A stretch of 39,947 nt of DNA from a virus. The position numbers were made by a program, and so were the translations under genes. The DNA is taken from positions 1-39,947 of IMG/VR virus record IMGVR_UViG_3300018018_000017; one strand, written 5' to 3'. The notes under the pieces were generated by a model. The model did no database searches. It had not been told where the DNA came from and worked only from the letters and a program-made list of their open reading frames with translations. Numbering within the stretch: the stretch's first letter is position 1; every line of letters begins with the position of its first letter. Positions 31,801 to 38,856 of this stretch are shown here, one piece after another.

Positions 31801-32151
31801 CCCGTTTATAGGCAACCAAAGGGATTCGTAGAATCTCTTATGCAAAACTATCCAATGTTAAGCCAGCAATTGCCAGCACGCAAAGAACCATTCGGCGAAT
31901 TATCTGAAAGACAATGGTATAACACATTTCTACCTTATGATTGGGGTAAGGTTAAAGAAGAATATCAATCTATGTATCCAATGATGCAGACCCAACAACG
32001 AGCAGAATTTTTGAAAAACAAAATGGAATCCATTATGAAAGATGTTAGTAAGGGAGAAATAGAATACAGCGATGGTGTAGATCAGGTTATGAAACTTATG
32101 GAATCTACACCACGTATTACCGAACCATTATTAAATCAAAGGGAGAAATAA
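28864..32151 (+). CDS. Large internal virion / ejection protein (gp16-like position)
   Basis: The largest gene (1095 residues). The N-terminus carries a duplicated motif PSAREFLGL ... PSARGFLGL (residues 2-25). A mid-region (residues ~290-360) holds KPGETWEEFRANNGFTVALK and GKNGEIHASL-type segments. The C-terminal third (ATGRKPFSVKIGENWVPLWY, LGPFALAFGLPAAAKHYYQE) resembles the LPD38 domain of phage polyvalent proteins. Hydrophobic helices near 830-850 and 875-895 may enter the inner membrane. No lysozyme motif of T7 gp16 is seen, so it resembles gp16 in position and size only. Confidence 0.8.
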   Translation: MPSAREFLGLPAIQPSARGFLGLSTSPTPIEPAPFNMDDVLNKWLTAQPDDELAQKQNGITETLYNMARPWLATGYNAAAALNRGLGVFSTHMDAMSELVGNKTGTQPGNLFKQIAETYDQNTEYWKNRANTVGSKFLDELVGEAVGGAVPGIAEFLLNIPYAGILGAAEAKQKGENKILGALVSAGKRGVLGGIFKALDPLKQYLRAPAMGSVFAVDTAAQGGKPEEIAKAFGTGALYSMSSPGGEMGLNDLVRGTNRQIAQEKAQDTIKQEVPPEKIAENVEAKPGETWEEFRANNGFTVALKDKEGNTYEGNPGEIHASLADRLGLDTNNISEDGFIDKKGNYYNEKDVLALHKDVSEPSIGVGATAHPAVEEYQPDGGVAGGKVTPGEPQEADRGFIQTALKEKSQTSERAKEEIRTMAETDPFVYNVEHNPDSVSKADARIAADPVEAEKYVLSDTPFSAEKGATFIRLAEKAQREGDFQKEVTLLDNYATQLTRAGQFVQSASIWTKATPQGFLLWAEKQIERVNANKNWIDNFLGGKKAELTNEDKTYIVQEMERINQLPPGTEKLNATMKLIDDVAKSVPPTVSEIIDAYRYQNMLSGLRTQERHLGERAMNIFMTRPLMLTTRGAMDFMGATLFGKEREAYMADVPEYYKAVFNAFPNAWMAFKSGWKSEMGLESPELGKEFQGAFQKARFEQMPKYLTIVQRFFDASQRFYQTLMSTGEYASNMRNGMSESEAFDAAQSTAEQYLYKTRPFAELSYPSKMLEGVGKMIEFGRRLPAIGKPFGWFVPFVRVPINKGIMLTEFSPLGAIRTGGWDAEVASRVIVGSMVSAVGAYFALNGDTTWTPPTEEKDKEWYYATGRKPFSVKIGENWVPLWYLGPFALAFGLPAAAKHYYQERKESLSDDAIDSLGKITGGVIRFLASQSSVQSLGNLMAMLDGDLQYNQWGKQGALVLGQTIPANSLVKQISNLLDPVYRQPKGFVESLMQNYPMLSQQLPARKEPFGELSERQWYNTFLPYDWGKVKEEYQSMYPMMQTQQRAEFLKNKMESIMKDVSKGEIEYSDGVDQVMKLMESTPRITEPLLNQREK

Positions 32152-32152
32152 A

Positions 32153-33916
32153 ATGACCGTTTCATCTACCGTAAGCCAAATGAATTATACCGGAAACGGA
32201 GTCAATACGATCTTTGCATTTACATTTAAGATTTTTGCCGAAACGGATTTATGCGTTTACGTTGGAGGAGTATTAAAAACCCTGAATGTGGACTATACGA
32301 TTGGCGGAGAAATGCCGTTATCGGGCGGTAATATTACATTTGTGGTTGCACCGGCAGCCGGAGATTTAATAATCATCGTTCGCATACTACCACTAACACA
32401 ACTCACCGACTATACAGAAGGTGATTCGTTTCCGGCAGAAACCCATGAGGCTGCCTTGGATCGTCTTGTAATGATTGCCCAACAGATAAATGAAAAGATT
32501 GGGGCTGTTGGTCCGGGTAGTGGAGGAAGTAGTTCGGGCATAAACTATATTTATACCCAGGGTGGCGCAAGTACCACCTGGGTTATTACCCATAATTTAG
32601 GACATAAGGAAGTTCTTATTCAGGTTTTCGATACAAATTACAATCAAATCATACCCCTTTCGATTGTATTGGATTCAACAACGCAATGTACGGTAACTTT
32701 TTCAGTGGCCCAGGCTGGTTATGCAATAATAAGTTCCGGTGTTAGTGGTCAACAGGGTCCCCAGGGACCGCAGGGACCACCCGGAGGCGATCTTCCCTGG
32801 GTTAATGCAAAAATAGATTCCGGTGCAAAGGGTGATGGATCAACAAATGATTCAGTAGCATTACAGGGTTGGATTACAAGTTCGCAATATAAGGGAGGGG
32901 TTCTTCCTATTGGAACATATCTTCATTCAACGGGATTAACGATTACCCAACCCCATACAAGATTGTTTAGTCTTTCTCCCGTCTATGGGGATACACCGGA
33001 TAATGGAAGTGTTCTAAAATATACCGGAACGGGTACTGGAATTTTAATAGGTATTAGTCCATCCATTACGGGAGATTTTATTTATGGAATTGAACTCGAT
33101 CATCTCAGAATAAGGGCTGCCGTAAATACAGCCGTTGCCCTTGATGTCTGGTATCCTGCTTTTTCTAAATTCCACGACTTAACTATTGTTGGAAATTCTG
33201 GTTCCAATATAGGAATGAGAATCACGACAGGTGTAGAAACCATACTCGACAAAATAGACATTCAGGGTGGGTTTGGTGGTGTACCAGAGAATTATCTTCA
33301 GTATGGTTTGGTGATCTCAAGCGGTCTTGGGGGAAGTCCATCAACAACTCTGCGGGTTAAAGATTCATGGATTCACTACTGTTTAACAGGAGCAAGGATC
33401 ATTGGTAGTTATGCTTATTTTGAAAATTCCACATTTGAATCTAATACGGTGGGATTAGAGATTTCTTATAATAGTGGAAACCAAATTGAATTAAATGGAT
33501 GTTGGTTTGAAGCAAATTTAACCCATGATATAGAGATAAGTACAGGTGGTACACTAATTATGAATGGGGGATTAATAAATTCCATTGCCAGACAGACATT
33601 TATGTATGCCCAAAATTCATTACTTGTTTTTAATGGCGTAACCTTCGTTTCAACTCATGCCAACCCAATTTTGTTTGAAGCGGCGGATATGAGTAGTGCA
33701 AGAGTAATTTTTATAGGGTGTACTTTTCCGGCAAATTGTACTCTTGGCGGAAGTAATCTTACAAATGTAACCTTTATAGGTGGGAATTTAAAATCAACCA
33801 GTCGTAATTCTTTTTCGGTTCCGACCTATGCAGATAATACGGCAGCCCTGGCTGGTGGGCTTTTTGCTAAAGATATTTATAAAACGGCGACGGGGACCTT
33901 AATGATTGTTTATTAG
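32153..33916 (+). CDS. Tail fibre/spike with T7-type anchor and beta-helix
   Basis: 587 residues. Residues 1-115 are the T7 gp17-type anchor (YTGNGVNTIFAFTFKIFAET, DYTEGDSFPAETHEAALDRL). A Gly/Ser linker, a small beta domain (WVITHNLGHKEVLIQVFDTN) and a collagen-like GPQGPQGPPGG segment follow. From ~215 (SGAKGDGSTNDSVALQGWIT) a pectate-lyase-superfamily beta-helix begins, as in tailspikes that bind or cut surface polysaccharide. Trimer attached to the nozzle; main host-range determinant. Catalytic residues cannot be identified by eye. Confidence 0.88.
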   Translation: MTVSSTVSQMNYTGNGVNTIFAFTFKIFAETDLCVYVGGVLKTLNVDYTIGGEMPLSGGNITFVVAPAAGDLIIIVRILPLTQLTDYTEGDSFPAETHEAALDRLVMIAQQINEKIGAVGPGSGGSSSGINYIYTQGGASTTWVITHNLGHKEVLIQVFDTNYNQIIPLSIVLDSTTQCTVTFSVAQAGYAIISSGVSGQQGPQGPQGPPGGDLPWVNAKIDSGAKGDGSTNDSVALQGWITSSQYKGGVLPIGTYLHSTGLTITQPHTRLFSLSPVYGDTPDNGSVLKYTGTGTGILIGISPSITGDFIYGIELDHLRIRAAVNTAVALDVWYPAFSKFHDLTIVGNSGSNIGMRITTGVETILDKIDIQGGFGGVPENYLQYGLVISSGLGGSPSTTLRVKDSWIHYCLTGARIIGSYAYFENSTFESNTVGLEISYNSGNQIELNGCWFEANLTHDIEISTGGTLIMNGGLINSIARQTFMYAQNSLLVFNGVTFVSTHANPILFEAADMSSARVIFIGCTFPANCTLGGSNLTNVTFIGGNLKSTSRNSFSVPTYADNTAALAGGLFAKDIYKTATGTLMIVY

Positions 33917-33925
33917 GAGATAAAA

Positions 33926-36157
33926 ATGAAAATAGATGAAGCCAATATTGCGGATTTAACGAATATCCAACACGATCATCTTTCGGTCGCAAAGGGTGGG
34001 ATTCTCTCTACCTATGCCCCCCTTGATGCTGGCTCTAAGGTTCCTACGGTTAATTTGGGTGGGAGTGGTGCAAACAACACCAAATATCTAAGGGGGGATC
34101 AGACCTGGGCGATTCCTGCCGGGGGTAGTGGTTCTCCGGGTGGTTCAGATACCCAGGTCCAATTCAATGATGCAGGGGTATTCGGGGGAAGTGATAAGTT
34201 TGTCTTTAATAAAACCACTGGTCAGTTAGATTTAGTCCTTTTATATGGTGGCGGCCCTTATGCTATCTCCCTTTATCCCGCTCCTTATGGGGGTGCTCCT
34301 TACGCTGTCTTGACAGGGTTTATTGATTCTGTCGCTGGGCCTTATCTTAATTTTCTCAAGGCAAGAGCGTCATCTCCTTACTTTCCGCAGTCAGGGGATG
34401 CATTGGGAACTATTTCTTTTAGCGGTTTCGGTGGTGGTGGTTATAATACATCATCTCAAATTATAAGTCAGGCATCTGCAACATTCAGCAGTACATCAAC
34501 TCCGAGCGATATTATATTCAAAACGGTTCCATCAGGTTCTTTAAATCCTGTCGAGAGGATGCGTATAACCAATGATGGTTATGTGAATGTTGCCGGTTTA
34601 ACCGCTTCAAAACCTGTTTTTACGGATGCTAATAAGAATTTGGTTTCCGGTGAAAGTGGTGGTGGAACGAGTCATAATCTTCTAAGTGCAACCCATCTCG
34701 ATACCCTGGCTGATTCTGTGGTTGCGGGTGATTTACTTATTGGTAATTCTACCCCCAAATGGGCAAGGCTCCCCAAGAGTACAGATGGACTATACCTAAA
34801 ATTGGTGGGTGGTTATCCCGCCTGGACCGCCGGTGGAGGCAGTATAGGCGGTTCTGGTGTTGCGTTCCAACCTGCCTATTTTACAGATGCCACTACTCTT
34901 TCAAGCGAAACGGGAACCATCATTGTGGTTTGTACTGGTACGAATGACCATACGGCCATTCAAACCGCCCTCGATGCTCTTCCGGCCTCTGGGAAGATAG
35001 TAAAATTGATCGGTCCAGTAGCCGGGATCGGGGCAATGCTTACGATGGGGAATGGTAATGGAACTGGACCATCCACAAGAAATGGGATAATCCTTCAGGG
35101 GGTTGGTATCGGAGCCACCAATTATTTCATGGGTAGTTATGGTGGAGCAACCGTCCTCAAGTGGACCGGGGCATCGGGTGGAACCCTACTGAAAGTCAAT
35201 GGAGCAGTAGATGGATGTGGAATAAAAGACTTAGTATTAGATGGTAATAATTTAGCCTCCATCCTCATAGATGATAATTATGGTTTTCATTTAAAGGTTG
35301 ATAATGTAATAGGTTATCGTTGGCAGGGAGATTATGCCGTAAAAATTCATCATACTGGTAGTTGGGGAGCCGGAGAAGATGGAGGAATATGGACTCACGT
35401 GAAAATGTTAGACCCCTACGGAAGTTCTGCCAATGGAATTGATATAGCTTCTGATGGTGGAAGCGTCTGGGGACTCACTTTTATTGGATGCCAATTTAGA
35501 AGAAGTTCTAATGATACCTCAATCGGTCTGCGTCTTGGGAATACCGGGGGAAATACATTTATAACCCTTGTACTTGATAGGGCAGATGGAGCATGGACTG
35601 GGAAGGGTATTCAAGTTAAACCCGTTTCCGGTTATTCTGTTTATCCACAAGACAACCAGTTTATTAGCAGTTTTATTTCTGGGGGTGTTGATTATGATTC
35701 AACCGTTCCCTGGACAGGTGTTACATATCCAGCACTTAATTTTTATCCATATTATACGGCAGATAGTGGATATACACCACCAGCTAATTATAATAATACT
35801 GCTACCCTACCCTTACAAATGGTAAGGGGATTTACAGATCAAGGATTGGAAATTGGTTTTGGTTTAAGAGATGAAGCAACTGTAACTGCTGCCTCATCAA
35901 TTGCCATATCAAGACCAATCATTTTTTTAAGTCTCACAAGCGGGACCATAACGGTTGATACTATCAATCTTAGTAGTACAATAACACCTCTTCTTCAATC
36001 AACATTTGAACTTACGATAATCCCCACCATTTCAGGTGGGGCATCAATTACATTGGGAACCGGAGGCAATATTTTCTCTTCCAAGTCTTTGGTTAATTAC
36101 CGGCCAGTGAAATTGTTTAAATCTACAAGTGAAGCCAAATGGTTGGTGGGAGATTAA
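33926..36157 (+). CDS. Second tail fibre / spike protein (743 aa)
   Basis: GGAGAT site. The N-terminus (DLTNIQHDHLSVAKGGILST, YAPLDAGSKVPTVNLGGSGA, NNTKYLRGDQTWAIPAGGSG) is the fibre-neck pattern seen in many phage tail fibres. The middle is Gly/Ser-rich with repeated strand segments. Residues ~330 onward (TGTNDHTAIQTALDALPASG, GNGTGPSTRNGIILQGVGIG) form a second beta-helix. Lacks the T7 anchor, so it probably attaches to the first fibre or baseplate-like hub. Second receptor specificity is inferred. Confidence 0.8.
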   Translation: MKIDEANIADLTNIQHDHLSVAKGGILSTYAPLDAGSKVPTVNLGGSGANNTKYLRGDQTWAIPAGGSGSPGGSDTQVQFNDAGVFGGSDKFVFNKTTGQLDLVLLYGGGPYAISLYPAPYGGAPYAVLTGFIDSVAGPYLNFLKARASSPYFPQSGDALGTISFSGFGGGGYNTSSQIISQASATFSSTSTPSDIIFKTVPSGSLNPVERMRITNDGYVNVAGLTASKPVFTDANKNLVSGESGGGTSHNLLSATHLDTLADSVVAGDLLIGNSTPKWARLPKSTDGLYLKLVGGYPAWTAGGGSIGGSGVAFQPAYFTDATTLSSETGTIIVVCTGTNDHTAIQTALDALPASGKIVKLIGPVAGIGAMLTMGNGNGTGPSTRNGIILQGVGIGATNYFMGSYGGATVLKWTGASGGTLLKVNGAVDGCGIKDLVLDGNNLASILIDDNYGFHLKVDNVIGYRWQGDYAVKIHHTGSWGAGEDGGIWTHVKMLDPYGSSANGIDIASDGGSVWGLTFIGCQFRRSSNDTSIGLRLGNTGGNTFITLVLDRADGAWTGKGIQVKPVSGYSVYPQDNQFISSFISGGVDYDSTVPWTGVTYPALNFYPYYTADSGYTPPANYNNTATLPLQMVRGFTDQGLEIGFGLRDEATVTAASSIAISRPIIFLSLTSGTITVDTINLSSTITPLLQSTFELTIIPTISGGASITLGTGGNIFSSKSLVNYRPVKLFKSTSEAKWLVGD

Positions 36158-36167
36158 GGAGATCATC

Positions 36168-36410
36168 ATGGATGATATAACAAGGGACACTTTTGGCATA
36201 TCAAAAGAAACCTTTCACCAAATGGATGTCAATACCAAACTGGATGTTTTATTTGATTATGCTACTGCTGCTAATATGGCCACCCTTAAATTGATGGTAA
36301 AGGTTGACAAACTTAGGGATACATCCCTGAAGTGGGGAGGGGTTGGGGGTTTGATCGTTGGTATCATGGCTTATCTTGGAACGTTATTTGTGGCCCATAT
36401 CTCCAAGTAA
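36168..36410 (+). CDS. Small single-span membrane protein, holin candidate (80 aa)
   Basis: ATG at 36168 follows AAGGAG. The first ~50 residues are helical and soluble (FHQMDVNTKLDVLFDYATAA), then one membrane span (WGGVGGLIVGIMAYLGTLFV) near the C-terminus. This is the layout of class III-like or haemolysin XhlA-type phage proteins, found after tail fibres and before endolysins. Together with the M15 endolysin it may form the lysis set; an alternative is a virion membrane protein. Confidence 0.65.
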   Translation: MDDITRDTFGISKETFHQMDVNTKLDVLFDYATAANMATLKLMVKVDKLRDTSLKWGGVGGLIVGIMAYLGTLFVAHISK

Positions 36411-36434
36411 CCGAAATTATTATTTTAAATATTT

Positions 36435-36492
36435 TATACCCGATTGGATAAAAAGTAGTGAAATTTATTACTCAATCGGGTATAATTCATTT
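36435..36492 (+). promoter_or_regulatory. Right-end operon promoter with 12-bp inverted repeat (copy A of 42-bp block)
   Basis: TATACCCGATTG (36435-36446) and CAATCGGGTATA (36473-36484) are perfect inverted arms with 26 bp between. The right arm runs into the -10 TATAAT at 36481-36486. The block 36451-36492 (AAAAGTAGTGAAA ... CAATCGGGTATAATTCATTT) is the plus-strand twin of 4084-4125. No U-run follows, so this is not a terminator. A regulator binding both arms could loop over the -35 region (inference). Confidence 0.8.
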
Positions 36493-36509
36493 AACTCAAG
36501 GAGGAAAAT

Positions 36510-36998
36510 ATGAAAATTAAACGATTTAAATTATTTAAGGTTCGGGAAGTTATTCAGGCAATGGGAAAAGCAAATACGTTTAAGTTCAGTTATGCCTGCG
36601 CCAAGAATCTGCGTCTTGTGAACAGGGAGATCGAAGATATGCAGAAAACTCTTGAACCCGATGAGGGGATGAAGGGGTTTGAGGCGGATCGCATAGCACT
36701 TTGTCAGGAGTTTTCCAAGAAAGAAGGCGGAAATCCAATTATTACCGGAAATAGATTCGAAATTGATGAGACAAAAATGTATGAGTTCAATACCGCAATG
36801 GAGACTCTCAGGGAAGTATATAAAGACGTCCTGGAACTCAATGATAAAAAATCCAAAACCTACGGTGAAGCATTGCAAGAAGAAGTGGACTTAAATTTTC
36901 ATATTGTAAGACTTGAGGACCTGCCCCCGGAAACAAAACCGGATGAGTTGGAGACTATCCTGGATTGGATCACTGCAGACGAAAGATTACCAAGTTAG
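36510..36998 (+). CDS. DUF1617-like phage protein (162 aa)
   Basis: AAGGAGGAAAAT site, behind its own promoter. A helical N-terminus (VREVIQAMGKANTFKFSYAC, AKNLRLVNREIEDMQKTLEP) is followed by FEADRIALCQEFSKKEGGNP, an acidic middle and LNFHIVRLEDLPPETKPDEL. This order (helix, 'R..l...y.+kd', 'e.el.......d..ihki+.edlP') resembles the DUF1617 family of phage proteins, which lie near lysis genes. Function unknown. Confidence 0.65.
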   Translation: MKIKRFKLFKVREVIQAMGKANTFKFSYACAKNLRLVNREIEDMQKTLEPDEGMKGFEADRIALCQEFSKKEGGNPIITGNRFEIDETKMYEFNTAMETLREVYKDVLELNDKKSKTYGEALQEEVDLNFHIVRLEDLPPETKPDELETILDWITADERLPS

Positions 36999-37020
36999 GG
37001 GAGACTGAAAGGAAATTAAA

Positions 37021-37434
37021 ATGAATAGAAAGATTTTTATTATTATGGCAAGCATCCTTTTTGCGGCAGCCATTGTTTTTGTTGCCGCTTTTGAGATATT
37101 GGCCCAACCAAATCCCCTTAACGAAATTAAGGCAATTGCCCTGAGGGTTGTTCCCGATGAAAACGGAAACTATTTTTTAAAGAAATACATAAAGGAAGGC
37201 GGTAAGAATTTTCGATTAACCGTGGGATACGTTCCTTCCGAACATAACATCGGAATCATTATTTCTGACGGAGAGAAATCCATAATCATAATCTACAATG
37301 AGGACGACAAAACTTATATTGAGGGACTTGTGATAAATCGGGTTGTTATAAGTTCTGGACCCATATCGGAAGAAGAAGCCTGGGCCGATGCCAGATTGGT
37401 TCTAAGGTATTTTAAGGCTGGCGTGGAGATATAA
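37021..37434 (+). CDS. Secreted or membrane-anchored protein (137 aa)
   Basis: Residues 1-27 (MNRKIFIIMASILFAAAIVF) are a signal peptide or anchor, with a possible cleavage after ILA-Q. The remainder is a small soluble domain with beta strands (IALRVVPDENGNYFLKKYIK, NIGIIISDGEKSIIIIYNED). No lipobox. A periplasmic or membrane-facing protein in the lysis-side operon; it might be a spanin-like or lysis-control protein, but no motif shows this. Confidence 0.65.
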   Translation: MNRKIFIIMASILFAAAIVFVAAFEILAQPNPLNEIKAIALRVVPDENGNYFLKKYIKEGGKNFRLTVGYVPSEHNIGIIISDGEKSIIIIYNEDDKTYIEGLVINRVVISSGPISEEEAWADARLVLRYFKAGVEI

Positions 37435-37435
37435 T

Positions 37436-37648
37436 ATGGACCTATCAAAAGAAGAAACCGAAAAGATTAAATCCAGATGTTTATTTGAATTAAATAAGAT
37501 TGGCACAGTACCCGATGATAACCTGTTGTTTATTTATAGCGGATCATTGGGCATCAAAAAACTTGGTTGTGTAGATTTTTTAAGTCAATGTGGATACCAG
37601 ATCGTATGGAGACATGGTTATGATAATAAGAGACGCAGAACAACTTAA
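37436..37648 (+). CDS. Hypothetical protein (70 aa)
   Basis: GTGGAG ribosome site; sequence MDLSKEETEKIKSRCLFELN, then YSGSLGIKKLGCVDFLSQCG. It ends inside the endolysin gene (29-base overlap) with a basic tail (DNKRRRTT). No family recognised. Confidence 0.55.
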   Translation: MDLSKEETEKIKSRCLFELNKIGTVPDDNLLFIYSGSLGIKKLGCVDFLSQCGYQIVWRHGYDNKRRRTT

Positions 37649-38012
37649 TCCAGAAACCCGTTCCTTATGGACCAAGCAGGAAGGTTTGATTAAAATTTAC
37701 AATCTTCCTTTCAGAACCTTTGAAACCCTGAGAACCAAAGAGAGACAGAAAATATTATTCGATCAGGGAATGAGTAAAACAATGGCATCCAACCACCTTA
37801 TGAACAAAGAAGGAACTGGTGCAGATGCTTGGGATGTGGCCGTGTGGATTATGGGGGATTGGAGCTGGAAAGATATTTTTTGGTTCCAGGTTCTCGGAAT
37901 CCTAACCGTAAGTTTAATAGCGGGAGTACGTTGGGGAGCCGACTGGAACGGAAAGAACTTTTGGTTTGACGAGAGTTTTAGGGATTATGGACATTGGGAA
38001 AGAATAATGTGA
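37620..38012 (+). CDS. M15-family peptidoglycan endopeptidase (endolysin)
   Basis: Start 37620 (MIIRDAEQLNPETRSLWTKQ) is chosen because GGAG lies eight bases upstream. The 130-residue protein follows the L-alanyl-D-glutamate peptidase plan: FRTFETLRTKERQKILFDQG, then SNH (H59), G67-ADAWD (D69/D72), and the C-terminal WGADW ... DYGHWE with D108 and H125 as metal/catalytic residues. Length equals other phage M15 endolysins such as that of T5. It cuts the peptide stem of the cell wall at lysis. A four-residue insertion after H59 is unusual. No signal peptide, so a holin is needed. Confidence 0.9.
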   Translation: MIIRDAEQLNPETRSLWTKQEGLIKIYNLPFRTFETLRTKERQKILFDQGMSKTMASNHLMNKEGTGADAWDVAVWIMGDWSWKDIFWFQVLGILTVSLIAGVRWGADWNGKNFWFDESFRDYGHWERIM

Positions 38013-38131
38013 TGGTTGCCGGTACACTCAATGCGGTAGGAACCGGACCCCAAACCTTGCGGTGTATGGAGACTAAAGTAGGTGGACGGGAATCCCCGCC
38101 TAAACCGCCCAAATTTGAAAGGATAGAATGA
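38012..38131 (+). CDS. Very small Pro-rich protein (39 aa)
   Basis: Frame MVAGTLNAVGTGPQTLRCME ... GRESPPKPPKFERIE. It overlaps the endolysin stop (TGATG) and the next start (ATGA), the tight coupling typical of real genes in this operon. The underlying RNA could also form hairpins, so a purely structural role is the alternative. A Pro-rich end is reminiscent of Rz1-type spanins, but there is no lipobox and no signal, so that is not claimed. Confidence 0.4.
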   Translation: MVAGTLNAVGTGPQTLRCMETKVGGRESPPKPPKFERIE

Positions 38132-38856
38132 TAAAGAAAATCCTGGCATTATTTGATACCCACATTCCATTTAATATTGAACTCGATCCAGTCTTTGAAT
38201 TTGCCCACGATTTTAAACCGGACATCGTTGTTTTAGGCGGGGATATGCACGACTGGACGGCAGTATGCCAATGGATTGCGGATCAAAGTAGGGCCTTGGA
38301 TGGTGGAACGGTGGAAGAGAACTATGACGAACTCCGAAAATTTCTTCTTAACCCATTATCATGGGCTGTTCCCAGAGCCAAACTTATTTACATCGTAGGT
38401 AATCACGAAGATTGGCTTAGAAAAGCAAGCGAAATAAATCCCAATGGACGAGGATATTGGGAACTTGAAAATAATCTTCCCAAAAACATTCAGATCGTTC
38501 CACAAAATCAAGCCTATCATATTAACGAACATCTCTGTTACTTGCATGGACTTTATACAACGAAATATCATGCCTTCCAAACCGTACACGCTGTCCATAA
38601 AACGGTCCTATACGGACACACACATGACGTACAGAGATATACGGATATTTCCCCCGTTGATGTGGGACAATTTTTTACGGGTGCTTCCTGCGGATGTCTA
38701 TGCACATTAAATCCAAGTTACATGAAAAATAAGCCTAACCGTTGGGTGAATGGTTTTAATTATTGTTATGTAGACACACAAACCAAGGCATTTTCAGAAA
38801 CACAAGTCTATATTATTAACGGAAGATTTCGGGCAAATGGGAGGCTATACAAATGA
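38128..38856 (+). CDS. Calcineurin-like metallophosphoesterase (242 aa)
   Basis: All five motifs are visible: D10-T-H12 (LFDTHIP), GGDMHD (37-42), GNHED (91-95), H140 (YLHGLY) and GHTHD (163-167). The di-metal phosphoesterase could act on nucleotides, cyclic nucleotides, RNA 5' ends or DNA. The gene is coupled by ATGA overlaps on both sides and lies beside a nucleotide-modification-type protein, which hints at nucleotide metabolism or counter-defence. Substrate unknown. Confidence 0.92.
   Translation: MIKKILALFDTHIPFNIELDPVFEFAHDFKPDIVVLGGDMHDWTAVCQWIADQSRALDGGTVEENYDELRKFLLNPLSWAVPRAKLIYIVGNHEDWLRKASEINPNGRGYWELENNLPKNIQIVPQNQAYHINEHLCYLHGLYTTKYHAFQTVHAVHKTVLYGHTHDVQRYTDISPVDVGQFFTGASCGCLCTLNPSYMKNKPNRWVNGFNYCYVDTQTKAFSETQVYIINGRFRANGRLYK

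Noticed and set aside
21590-36410. Possible diversity-generating retroelement, as in BPP-1
   Set aside because: BPP-1-type phages may carry one, so I looked for a reverse transcriptase and variable/template repeats near the tail fibres; none is visible.
36435-36484. Inverted repeat as intrinsic terminator of the tail operon
   Set aside because: The loop would be 26 bases and no T-run follows the right arm, which merges into a -10 box; an operator fits better.
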